A stretch of DNA of 7,423 nucleotides from Planctomycetota bacterium (GCA_030605285.1 JAUWIQ010000088.1:1-7423), one strand, 5' to 3'; numbered from the stretch's first letter, positions 1 to 6,085 are shown. Notes: generated from the sequence alone by a model not told the origin. Numbers and translations are program-made.

Positions 1-248
1 GCATCAACCAACTCGCCGAGGGTGCGGTATACCGTAGGGCGACTGACTTTACGGTTGCCGGTTTTTCCAGAGGCTAATTCCGCCAGGAGATCGTCCGCGT
101 CGAAGTGTGCGTGGTGGCTGAAAATCTGTTCGAGAAGCGTGCGGCGTTGTTGGGTGATCCGCTTGCCGCGGCTCTGGAGATACTCCTCAAACCGTGCCAT
201 CGGTTTCATGGCCACGGTGACGCCACTGAGGGAGAAATTGTCTTTCAT
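1..248 (-). CDS. Fur-family metal-responsive transcriptional regulator, N-terminal part (gene runs off the left edge)
   Basis: Reading the minus strand from the ATG at 248 gives 82 codons with no stop. They match the winged-helix DNA-binding half of the Fur/Zur/PerR family. Visible family marks are the opening helix (RFEEYLQSRGKRITQQR, residues about 18-34), the His-rich HHAHFDADDL stretch (about 44-53) and the recognition-helix signature RPTVYRTLGELVDA near the left edge. The C-terminal dimerisation and metal-binding half is outside the window, so iron, zinc, manganese or peroxide sensing cannot be told apart. Fur-family proteins are cytoplasmic dimeric repressors of metal or oxidative-stress genes. 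In-frame ATGs at 209 and 200 are alternative starts. No Shine-Dalgarno sequence precedes any of the three, and the -10 box lies so close to 248 that 209 or 200 may be the real start. The gene lies 89 bp downstream of flgM on the same strand. Confidence 0.9.
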   Translation of the reverse strand, partial: MKDNFSLSGVTVAMKPMARFEEYLQSRGKRITQQRRTLLEQIFSHHAHFDADDLLAELASGKTGNRKVSRPTVYRTLGELVD

Positions 249-255
249 GCCGTCT

Positions 256-285
256 ATTATAGGTTGGCCCCCAGGCAGGAAACAA
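256..285 (-). promoter_or_regulatory. Candidate sigma-70-type promoter of the Fur-family gene
   Basis: The minus strand carries a perfect TATAAT -10 box (261 down to 256). A TTGTTT (285 down to 280) lies 18 bp upstream and matches three of six -35 positions. Transcription would start near 249, almost on top of the ATG at 248. That implies either a leaderless message or use of an internal ATG at 209 or 200. If real, the regulator has its own promoter and does not depend only on read-through from flgM. The -10 box is seen directly; its function is inferred. Confidence 0.4.
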
Positions 286-337
286 GAACTGTCCCTGCGT
301 TACCTTCCGGGTGGCGTTCCCTTAGTCCGGACAAAAA

Positions 338-640
338 TCAGGCGATCTCGTCCAAAAGTCGCGAAACCGCGATGTCAACCTTTTCTTCCGTTTCGTAGTT
401 GCCACTCGCAATCTCGGCACGAAGCTGGTCCACACGATCCTGACGAATGTCGGGAAGATCATTGATTCGTGAAAGCAAATCAGCTTGTTGCGAAATGGAG
501 ACTTCGTCCGTACCGCCAGTTGGACTTGCAGCAGTCGGGTTTGCCTGCGTTGAGACTTCCGCAGCCTCCGTTGGACGAACGGGGGTGGCCGCGTCAATGG
601 ATGGGGCACCCGATAATTTGGCGGGACCATTAATCTGCAT
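338..640 (-). CDS. flgM: Anti-sigma-28 factor FlgM
   Basis: This 100-aa protein is close to the usual FlgM length (about 97 aa in enterics). FlgM binds FliA in the cytoplasm and blocks late flagellar transcription until the completed hook-basal body secretes FlgM. Residues 1-45 are rich in Ala, Pro and Thr and look disordered, as expected for the exported N-terminal half. The C-terminal half holds the family pattern: VSISQQADLLSRINDLPD (47-64), then RQDRVDQLRAEIASGNYET (66-84), then VDIAVSRLLDEIA at the end. These correspond to the sigma-binding helices, and the order of the helix, the 'I.SG.Y' turn and the terminal helix is typical. The ATG at 640 is supported by a GGGGAG ribosome site (655 down to 650) nine bases upstream. 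Its target FliA is encoded on the same strand but 1.67 kb upstream, so the two are probably separate transcription units. Confidence 0.93.
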   Translation of the reverse strand: MQINGPAKLSGAPSIDAATPVRPTEAAEVSTQANPTAASPTGGTDEVSISQQADLLSRINDLPDIRQDRVDQLRAEIASGNYETEEKVDIAVSRLLDEIA

Positions 641-970
641 AGCTTGTTTCTCCCCGTGAACAACCAGATGTAATTTTGCCTTCTGTTGTCATTCTAGCCC
701 GTGGAATGCCGAAGTGGAACAACAAAATCAAAACAAATGCGGATTGCCCTCTCGCTGTGGAACGAATGATTGGTTGGAAAATATCGGCATTTTACTGGCA
801 AGCATGGGCGTGTTGAAAGTTTATCCACGGTCAATTCGGTTCGTTTGTTTTATCGACTCAAGCGGAAATGATTATCGGAGAATCGAGGTTCCGTCGATTT
901 CACTTCACGCTAACCGATGTGTTATTGTACCTCGGTAGACAGGACTTTCAAAAAAAACGATCAGTTGGTG

Positions 971-998
971 CCGTTGCCGCATTCCCGTTGCCGCATTC
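971..998. repeat. Two perfect tandem copies of a 14-bp unit
   Basis: CCGTTGCCGCATTC occurs at 971-984 and again, identical, at 985-998. It lies in non-coding sequence just after an A8 run. The simplest reading is a recent slippage duplication; no function is evident. Confidence 0.85.
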
Positions 999-1237
999 CA
1001 TGTCGTCCGACTCTGCGAGCACGGTAGAGACGTACATCTCTTTTCGGCAGGTTGGTCATGGACTTTGCACCAAAATTTTTCTGCGACCCCTTGCGTAACG
1101 AATAACTGCTATTGCATTTATAACGGCTTTGGCGGTGCGGAGGCACTGCAGCGATTAGGCATCCTTAGACACCTCTTCTTTATCAGTTTTGAGGCAACTG
1201 CAGTTTTGAAAAAAGGGAATAGCTTGAAATTATGCAA

Positions 1238-1261
1238 CAGGTTTACTGGGTTGAAAACCTG
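1238..1261. other. Perfect 7-bp inverted repeat (hairpin)
   Basis: CAGGTTT (1238-1244) and AAACCTG (1255-1261) are perfect inverted copies around a 10-base loop. On the minus strand the hairpin lies about 60-80 bases downstream of the candidate promoter at 1328-1356. A T6 run follows it, but about 25 bases after the stem, too far for a classical intrinsic terminator. It may be part of a small RNA or may be chance. Confidence 0.4.
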
Positions 1262-1327
1262 GGTTCGGTGTTTTTGTATTCATTATCTAGAATGTATGGA
1301 TCGGGCTGGTTAATTGGGCGGTGGCGG

Positions 1328-1356
1328 ATTATAGAATTTGCACGGATCGGAGGCAA
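1328..1356 (-). promoter_or_regulatory. Candidate orphan sigma-70-type promoter
   Basis: The minus strand reads TTGCCT (1356 down to 1351), a 17-bp spacer, then a perfect TATAAT (1333 down to 1328). The -35 matches four of six consensus positions at the ideal spacing. Transcription would start near 1321 and run toward flgM, whose ATG is about 680 bases downstream. No gene lies between. It could drive flgM with a long leader or produce a non-coding RNA. Support is sequence match only. Confidence 0.35.
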
Positions 1357-1793
1357 CACCGCCTGGAATGCTAGAAAGAATGGAACTTTCGTCTCACGGG
1401 CTGGGGCACCTGCGAGCATTTTTTACTGCTGCCGGACCCCATGTTGTCCCGGTTGGTTCAGCATGGAGTCTGCCTGTTCGCGGTTTTATTCGCGGGAAAA
1501 AGTCCCTCTCAGAAAAATCATTGACAATCGGATACCTCTGCGGACAGTCGCGCGAGTTTCTCCGATGGCATTGCTGGCATAACGCGTTTTCTTCGTGGGC
1601 GTTCCAGTGGTCGAGCTTGTTGGGCAGGCAAGTTCGGACCCGGATTGGCTTGTTCGTTCGGGAGATTGGGGGCGTTGGTAAAGTCACCGAGCAACAAACG
1701 TCACCGTACGGGGAATACCACCGCGACAGCGGTTTCGGTAACGAACGGGTAACGCGGAATCCGATTCCCTACCGTAGCGAACATTAAAAGAGG

Positions 1794-1857
1794 GCTGATT
1801 AGGGACCCCTGTCATCAGCTTTGGGTTCACAGTACCGGTTTTGGTTCACAGTACCGG
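1794..1857. repeat. REP-like unit: 6-bp-stem hairpin followed by two 15-bp direct repeats
   Basis: GCTGAT (1794-1799) and ATCAGC (1814-1819) form a perfect stem around 14 bases, inside which AGG and CCT can pair further. Directly after it, GGTTCACAGTACCGG occurs twice, at 1824-1838 and 1843-1857, with a 19-bp period. CCGGT and ACCGG within this block (1835-1839 and 1853-1857) form a second inverted repeat. A dispersed palindromic element or the end of an insertion sequence would look like this. No transposase is present in the window, so that identity is inferred. Confidence 0.5.
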
Positions 1858-1918
1858 GAATAGTGCAACATTCAGGCCCCTCCCAGAAGGGTGGAAAACC
1901 TTCCCCACACGTCCTGCG

Positions 1919-1924
1919 TATAAT
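1919..1924 (+). promoter_or_regulatory. Candidate -10 box upstream of the 67-aa ORF
   Basis: A perfect TATAAT lies 48 bases before the GTG at 1973, which would give a leader of about 40 bases. No convincing -35 lies at 16-18 bp. A TG dinucleotide sits four bases before the box, one base off the extended -10 position. The box lies between short GTCC and GGAC arms (1911-1914 and 1926-1929). Confidence 0.35.
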
Positions 1925-1949
1925 GGGACAACCAGTTGATCCATCCAGT

Positions 1950-1970
1950 GGAGAGGAGAGGAGGGAAGGG
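1950..1970 (+). promoter_or_regulatory. Very strong purine-rich ribosome binding site deciding the GTG start at 1973
   Basis: A 21-base all-purine tract ends two bases before the GTG. It contains GGAGG at 1960-1964, with eight bases to the start codon. In a window where several real genes have little or no Shine-Dalgarno sequence, this is the main reason to accept the short GTG-started frame as a gene. Confidence 0.6.
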
Positions 1971-1972
1971 CC

Positions 1973-2176
1973 GTGAAAAAGAACCTACGTGCCATAGACC
2001 ACACGGTTGCCGACAACGAACGGCTGCGGCTCGGCAGCCTACCAGGATTTCGGATCCTCGAGAGGCAACTCGAGGCCGACTTGGAAAGGCTCGTAGATCA
2101 GTATGCCGCCTGGAGAGTCTCGGGCCCTGTTTCGTGCCGGATTTCGGCTGCCAGTGACAAGTTCTCCAAGCGATGA
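1973..2176 (+). CDS. Small hypothetical protein (67 aa)
   Basis: I do not recognise a named family. The 67 residues begin with a basic MKKNLRAIDH stretch. An amphipathic, probably helical segment follows (about 14-48, including LPGFRILERQLEADLERL and VDQYAAW). The tail of about 19 residues has a different, less ordered composition. No membrane segment, signal peptide or catalytic motif is visible. Support for coding comes from the GGAGG-containing ribosome site eight bases upstream, a -10 box upstream, and mostly G or C at third codon positions. The charged helix pattern is more protein-like than any other frame in the region. The gene is convergent with fliA (131 bp between stops) and faces the 23-bp tandem repeats just after its own stop. 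The odd tail could mean the frame is a truncated or frameshifted remnant of a longer protein. Confidence 0.5.
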   Translation: MKKNLRAIDHTVADNERLRLGSLPGFRILERQLEADLERLVDQYAAWRVSGPVSCRISAASDKFSKR

Positions 2177-2204
2177 TCGCAAATTGCTTTGGGGGCGTCT
2201 TCCG

Positions 2205-2273
2205 CCAACAGACCTTCACCCCAGAGACCAACAGACCTTCACCCCAGAGACCAACAGACCTTTACCCCAGAGA
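2205..2273. repeat. Three tandem copies of a 23-bp unit
   Basis: Copies lie at 2205-2227, 2228-2250 and 2251-2273, each beginning CCAACAGACCTT and ending CCCCAGAGA. The first two are identical. The third differs only at 2263 (T for C). The array sits between the convergent stops of the 67-aa ORF (2176) and fliA (2307), so any transcript of either gene would read into it. The unit has no strong internal palindrome, so it does not look like a terminator. The multiplication of 23 bp suggests slippage or a variable-number repeat. Confidence 0.9.
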
Positions 2274-2306
2274 GTAGAGCCGTAAGTGGGTCTGGGTCCT
2301 CTTCGT

Positions 2307-3098
2307 TTAGGAGTGGCTGAATTCCGGTCGCCGACGTCCTAACTGGCCCTGAAGCCGCTGCACAATCGAACTGTGCATTTGACTGACGCGACTTTCTGAG
2401 AGATCCAGAGTCGCCCCAATTTCTTTCATGGTTAATTCTTCGTAGTAGTAGAGGATAATAATTAAGCGTTCGTTGCGATTAAGCCCCTTCGTTACGAGAC
2501 GCATCAGATCGGTCTTCTGGATACGTCGAGTCGGGTCCTCACCCTTTTTGTCTGCCAGGATATCAATTTCGCGGACATCCTTATAGCTATCGGTTTCGTA
2601 CCATTTCTTGTTGAGGCTTACGAGATTGACTGCGTTCGCATCGCTAATCAGTTTTTCAAGTTCCTGGGTACTGATTTGAAGATATTTGGCCAGTTCGATT
2701 TCTGTGGGGGGTCGTCCAAACCGGGCTTCACACGTCCGCATCGCCTCTCCCAGTTTGTTGGCCTTGGAACGAACAAGGCGAGGCACCCAGTCCATGGTCC
2801 TCAGTTCGTCGAGCATCGCGCCGCGAATACGCGGGACACAGTAGGTTTCGAATTTGACGCCACGCGATAGATCGAAGGCGTCAATGGCATCCATCAAGCC
2901 GAAAACGCCGGCGGAAATCAGATCATCCAGTTCGACGCCATCGGGGAGTCGAGCCCAGATGCGTTCCCCGTTATATTTAACGAGAGGCAGGTACTTTTCA
3001 ACTAAGAAATTCCGAAGTTCCTTGTCCGACTGGTCGGCTTTATAAACCTTCCAGATTTCGAGGATTTCCTCTTGGCGCACCTGTGTCTTTGTTGCCAT
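2307..3098 (-). CDS. fliA: Flagellar RNA polymerase sigma factor FliA (sigma-28)
   Basis: This 263-aa sigma factor is slightly longer than enteric FliA (239 aa) and close to Bacillus SigD (254 aa). It directs RNA polymerase to late flagellar genes such as filament, motor and chemotaxis genes. Region 2 spans about 30-108: DDLISAGVFGLMDAIDAFD (58-76), then FETYCVPRIRGAMLDELR (83-100) and WVPRLVR (104-110), the FliA/WhiG form of the core-binding and -10-reading helices. Region 3 follows (RTCEARFGRPPTEIELAKYL, 121-140). Region 4 ends the protein (about 198-253), with the helix-turn-helix TMKEIGATLDLSESRVSQMH (223-242) that reads the -35 element. The ATG at 3098 has an excellent AGGGAGG site (3110 down to 3104) five bases upstream. 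No clear sigma-28 or sigma-54 promoter was found in front of it. Its antagonist FlgM is encoded further along the same strand. Confidence 0.96.
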   Translation of the reverse strand: MATKTQVRQEEILEIWKVYKADQSDKELRNFLVEKYLPLVKYNGERIWARLPDGVELDDLISAGVFGLMDAIDAFDLSRGVKFETYCVPRIRGAMLDELRTMDWVPRLVRSKANKLGEAMRTCEARFGRPPTEIELAKYLQISTQELEKLISDANAVNLVSLNKKWYETDSYKDVREIDILADKKGEDPTRRIQKTDLMRLVTKGLNRNERLIIILYYYEELTMKEIGATLDLSESRVSQMHSSIVQRLQGQLGRRRPEFSHS

Positions 3099-3265
3099 GC
3101 GATCCTCCCTGATCGGCGATAGACTTTGCGTATTCCCTGCAGTTTAACGGCACAGGACGCGCCGAAAGCTAATCCATCCATCGGCGGCGGCCGACGTACA
3201 ATTGAGTTGAAATATTGATTTTTTGTTTTTTGTTCCCGCCACTTGCGATTTTCGTTCTCTCAGCG

Positions 3266-3301
3266 ACCCGATTGCCAGAATCCCGATGCCTAGGATCGGG
3301 T
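3266..3301. other. Competing inverted repeats (two left arms, one right arm)
   Basis: CCCGAT occurs at 3267-3272 and 3282-3287, and its complement ATCGGG once at 3295-3300. The inner copy makes a 6-bp stem with a 7-base loop (GCCTAGG). The outer copy extends to ACCCGAT/ATCGGGT, a 7-bp stem. Only one can form at a time. It lies about 170-200 bases upstream of the fliA start on the same transcript if flhA and fliA are cotranscribed. No T-run follows on either strand, so it is not a standard terminator. Confidence 0.4.
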
Positions 3302-3576
3302 ACTCCTGCGGCCTGCTGGCACGGAAAAACGGTGGCCGAGGGTTTGGCTCGAAGGTGCGGCAGTCTACTGGACCGCTATACCCGGGAACAGGCCAAATTC
3401 GTCGGTGGTCCTTCCCGTGGCTTTTTATTGGGGTCGGTGAGTTCTGAGGAGGACGCTCCGACTTGCTGGCAGCGGATCTGCAGCGAAACCGCCCCCCTGG
3501 AGGCTCGTTTTGGCAGCAGGCACTGCATGCAATTTGGTGAGTCACGCACATTAGGTATCCGACCTGCTTAAAGAGT

Positions 3577-3604
3577 AAATTTGGTGGTTTGGAGAGGCAA
3601 ATTT
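3577..3604 (-). other. AT-rich inverted repeat downstream of flhA
   Basis: AAATTTG (3577-3583) and CAAATTT (3598-3604) are perfect inverted copies with a 14-base spacer. They begin 37 bases past the flhA stop in its direction of transcription. The stem is weak and only a short T-rich stretch follows, so transcription termination is possible but unproven. Confidence 0.3.
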
Positions 3605-3640
3605 TCGTACCTGACATAGCCTGTATTCTTCGCGGGTGAT

Positions 3641-5578
3641 TCAGTGGATAGCCATGGCCATTTCGCCGAGCGTCGCCACGGTATGAATCTGAGTATCACG
3701 CGTTATTTCGCCAAAACCAAGCACGATGAGACGGGGCAATTGGGATTCGGTCAGTTGGCGCACGGCGGGACGAATCTCAGTCGGGACAAGCAATATCTGT
3801 TCACGATCAGCATCGTCCGTGGCAGACATCTTGATTTGGTCGCAGAGTTCCTCAGCGAATGATGGAGAGAGTTTGACCAACAGTCCACATTGAGTGTACT
3901 GCATTGCTTCTCGGATTGAATCTTCCAGGGCCGTATCCAACTGCATGACCTGCAGTTGGCCTGCTGCATTGCGGTAACGGGCGGTAATGGTACGCGCCAT
4001 GTGCTGACGAACGTGTTCTGTAAGTAGGACCGGATTGTCTTTGACCTCTGTGCCATCCCCTAGGGATTCAAGGATCATGCCAAGTTGCCGAATCGGCAAG
4101 CGCTCGCGCAAAAGGAGTTGTAGGGTTTGTTGGATCTCAGCCAGCGAAACCTTTTGGGGTATAAGTTCCTCCACGATGATGGGGTGGGTCTGTGTCAGAC
4201 GATCAATCAAGAATTTGGTGGCATCACGGGTTAAGAGGTCCGCCGCATGTGCCTCAATACTTTCAATCAAAGCGTGCGCCAGGGCAGTACTCGATTTGGT
4301 GGTTCCTGTCGCTACGGACACTTCGGAAATCTTGATTTGATATTCATTTGCCTTGAGATGGACATTATCGCGTACACGAACTTTAGGCATCACTAATCCG
4401 AGTTGTGCGGCGACTTTTTCACGCACCTGTTGAATCTGCTCGAGTAGATCTCCGCCGCGCGCGCGATCTGTAAGTCGGATCAATCCTACCCCGATTTCAA
4501 TTTCTAGTGGATCGACTGCCAATAAATCCTCAATCTGCGGTTTTTTCTCGACCGCAGTTTTGTTGTCGTCCGTCGTCCGTTTCTGATTTGTCGCTCGTGC
4601 AAGTATTAAAGAGATCCCGACACAGGTACCCGCTAGCAAAATCAGCGGGATTCTCGGCAGATTTGTCAGCAGCAGTAAGCCGAGGAAAATGGCAGCGACG
4701 GCCAGTGCCTGGGGACGCGAGAACACCTGGCGGATAAGTTCCGAAGGTAGGTTGGTGGAAATACTACTCCGGGTTACTAAAAGACCTGCGGCAAGCGCGA
4801 TGAGCAATGCTGGCAACTGGCTGACCAGGCCATCTCCGATCGTTAATCGGGTGTAAAGGTTGCCCGCCTCGAACAGAGGCATTCCCAACTGCAACACACC
4901 GATCACCAGTCCGCCGACAATGTTCACGAGCGTAATGATCAAGCCAGCCACGGCATCCCCCCGGATGAATTTGCTGGCCCCATCCATTGCTCCGAGAAAA
5001 TCTGCCTGTTGATGGATTTCGTGACGTCGTTGTTGGGCGATGGATTTGTCAATAATCCCTGCGTTTAAATCGGCATCGACCGCCACTTGTTTGCCGGGCA
5101 TTCCATCAAGAGCAAAACGGGCAGCCACCTCAGAAATGCGAGTTGCCCCCTTGGTGATGACTGCAAACTGTATTAAGAGGATGATAGCGAAAATAATCAT
5201 CCCGACGACGATATTACCACTCGCGACAAAATTACCAAATGATTCAATCACACCGCCAGCAGCCCGCGAGCCATGATGTTCGGCTTGTGTGAGAATGAGT
5301 CGCGTCGTTGCGATATTCAAAACTAAGCGCCCTAGTGTGGCTCCCAACAGCAACGAGGGGAAAATACTGAATTCCAGGGGAGTGCGTATGTAGATCGTTG
5401 TCAGGAGAACAATAACCGAAACGGTAATACTTCCCACTAGCAGCACATCAATGATGGCGGCGGGCAAGGGAATAAAAATTACAAGAAGACTGGCAATGAG
5501 ACCCGCCGGTAAGATCAATTCGGTGACGCGGCCCACCGAAAAGGGAGTTGTTGATTGCGTAGGCAGGGGAGTCGCCAT
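3641..5578 (-). CDS. flhA: Flagellar type III export-gate protein FlhA
   Basis: FlhA is the large inner-membrane component of the flagellar export apparatus. It forms a nonameric ring that couples proton flow to substrate entry and docks chaperone-substrate complexes. From the ATG at 5578 the protein has 645 residues, against about 690 in enterics. Hydrophobic segments fall at about 19-37, 39-63, 72-95, 123-142, 206-230, 250-268, 289-305 and 308-327, giving the usual eight-helix domain. Between helices lies the FHIPEP signature RFALDGMPGKQVAVDADLNAG (154-174), including the family's proton-pathway aspartate region. A charged linker (about 330-350) leads to the cytosolic docking domain (351-645), with DPLEIEIGVGLIRL (356-369) and YTQCGLLVKLSPSFAEEL (561-578) as family landmarks. 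A TTG at 5611 would add 11 residues. Neither start has a clear ribosome site, and I prefer the ATG. No flhB is adjacent. Confidence 0.96.
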   Translation of the reverse strand: MATPLPTQSTTPFSVGRVTELILPAGLIASLLVIFIPLPAAIIDVLLVGSITVSVIVLLTTIYIRTPLEFSIFPSLLLGATLGRLVLNIATTRLILTQAEHHGSRAAGGVIESFGNFVASGNIVVGMIIFAIILLIQFAVITKGATRISEVAARFALDGMPGKQVAVDADLNAGIIDKSIAQQRRHEIHQQADFLGAMDGASKFIRGDAVAGLIITLVNIVGGLVIGVLQLGMPLFEAGNLYTRLTIGDGLVSQLPALLIALAAGLLVTRSSISTNLPSELIRQVFSRPQALAVAAIFLGLLLLTNLPRIPLILLAGTCVGISLILARATNQKRTTDDNKTAVEKKPQIEDLLAVDPLEIEIGVGLIRLTDRARGGDLLEQIQQVREKVAAQLGLVMPKVRVRDNVHLKANEYQIKISEVSVATGTTKSSTALAHALIESIEAHAADLLTRDATKFLIDRLTQTHPIIVEELIPQKVSLAEIQQTLQLLLRERLPIRQLGMILESLGDGTEVKDNPVLLTEHVRQHMARTITARYRNAAGQLQVMQLDTALEDSIREAMQYTQCGLLVKLSPSFAEELCDQIKMSATDDADREQILLVPTEIRPAVRQLTESQLPRLIVLGFGEITRDTQIHTVATLGEMAMAIH

Positions 5579-5684
5579 GCGATGCTCAGTGGACGCTAGA
5601 ACAACGGACAACGTCCGAAGTCATATTGAAAGGAAAAGGTTTTCAGAAGAGGGCGGGGAAACTACTCGATTGCAGACGGAGCGT

Positions 5685-5745
5685 CCAGATCAGAAGCGAG
5701 TTGCTAGCGAGCAAATCGATTCTGCTAGCGGCAAGTAAGATCTGG
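5685..5745. repeat. Nested inverted repeats upstream of flhA
   Basis: CCAGATC (5685-5691) and GATCTGG (5739-5745) are perfect inverted copies. Inside them the palindrome GCTAGC occurs twice (5703-5708 and 5724-5729), flanking a central AATCGATT palindrome. The cluster sits about 110-165 bases upstream of the flhA ATG and would fold in a long flhA leader or serve as a dyad protein-binding site. Its role is unknown. Confidence 0.4.
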
Positions 5746-5880
5746 CCGTCAGGCGGCTCCATTGCCTGGAAGGCGACCCAGGCTGCATGCTCTTCGGCCG
5801 GGGTTCGACTGCGGGTGGAATAACGGGATGCATTCGCCCTAAAGCATTGTCCGCAGGCGAGTTTCGCAGGGGGTTAAAAT

Positions 5881-5909
5881 TTGACAAGATGGTCTGTTCC
5901 AAGTGCAAT
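5881..5909 (+). promoter_or_regulatory. Candidate sigma-70-type promoter of the BRCT-like gene
   Basis: A perfect TTGACA (5881-5886) is followed, after an ideal 17-bp spacer, by TGCAAT (5904-5909), which matches four of six -10 positions. Transcription would start near 5916, giving an unusually long leader of about 190 bases before the ATG at 6109. It is the best housekeeping-type promoter match in this intergenic region. Confidence 0.45.
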
Positions 5910-6085
5910 CCACAAAAGGACTTATGCTGATATTCGCAGTCAAGGTCTCAATCTCCGACCGCCCCTGTGCTCCGTATGAGGTAGGATTGCAGAGGTGGAG
6001 TGTGTGAATCTGGCGGTATCGCGTGGGGAGGGTGCCGTCATTACGGTTTATTCGAGATGTCCCCAATGAGTTCTTGCCCAATTAG

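Larger units (their letters stand above)
641..1972. other. Long region without a supportable gene between flgM and the 67-aa ORF
   Basis: I find no coding sequence I can support here. Open frames of 60-149 codons exist on both strands, but they overlap one another. Their translations are rich in Arg, Cys, Trp and Ser with no domain, and they lack ribosome sites. The region holds a 14-bp tandem duplication (971-998), an A8 run near 949-956, a 7-bp hairpin (1238-1261), a candidate minus-strand promoter (1328-1356), a 13-bp perfect dyad GGAATC-C-GATTCC (1756-1768), and a hairpin with direct repeats (1794-1857). No tRNA or known RNA family was recognised. It could be the long leader of flgM, a decayed gene, a repeat-built spacer, or host to an unrecognised RNA. 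Confidence 0.6.
3099..3640. other. 540-bp spacer between flhA and fliA
   Basis: I see no gene I can defend here. A minus-strand frame of 157 codons (3617 down to 3144) nearly fills the gap. Its product is rich in Arg, Pro, Cys and Ser, has no recognisable domain and no good ribosome site, and plus-strand frames of similar length overlap it. There is no P-loop or other trace of flhF or flhG. The fliA end contains a run of T-tracts (3218-3232, A-tracts on the minus strand) that could act as an UP element or bent DNA. Two inverted repeats lie at 3266-3301 and 3577-3604. It may be a long leader with its own fliA promoter. Confidence 0.55.

Noticed and set aside
872..901. CCGATAA on the minus strand, resembling a sigma-28 -10 element upstream of flgM
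   Set aside because: The only -35-like GAAA lies about 18 bases away rather than 15, the first base of GCCGATAA is missing, and the site is over 200 bases from flgM.
1521..1549. Perfect TTGACA on the plus strand
   Set aside because: No -10-like hexamer at 16-18 bp and no gene downstream within reach.
1338..1787. 149-codon plus-strand frame in the flgM-fliA gap
   Set aside because: No ribosome site, no recognisable domain and a Trp/Arg/Ser-rich translation; overlaps several other frames of similar quality.
1872..2231. 119-codon minus-strand frame opposite the 67-aa gene
   Set aside because: It is antisense to the better-supported gene, has no ribosome site and an Arg/Trp/Cys-rich random-looking product.
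3317..3332. TGGCACG resembling half of a sigma-54 promoter
   Set aside because: The TTGC half is absent at the required spacing and the orientation points away from fliA.
3215..3571. 118-codon plus-strand frame with a hydrophobic, signal-peptide-like beginning
   Set aside because: It starts at a TTG without a ribosome site, and the hydrophobic run comes from the T-tracts at 3218-3232; the remainder looks random.
3144..3617. 157-codon minus-strand frame that nearly fills the flhA-fliA gap
   Set aside because: Composition is rich in Arg, Pro, Cys and Ser, no domain is visible, there is no good ribosome site, and equally long frames overlap on the other strand.
5579..5611. Upstream TTG start adding 11 residues to FlhA
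   Set aside because: No Shine-Dalgarno sequence precedes it and the ATG at 5578 gives a normal FlhA N-terminus; kept only as an alternative.
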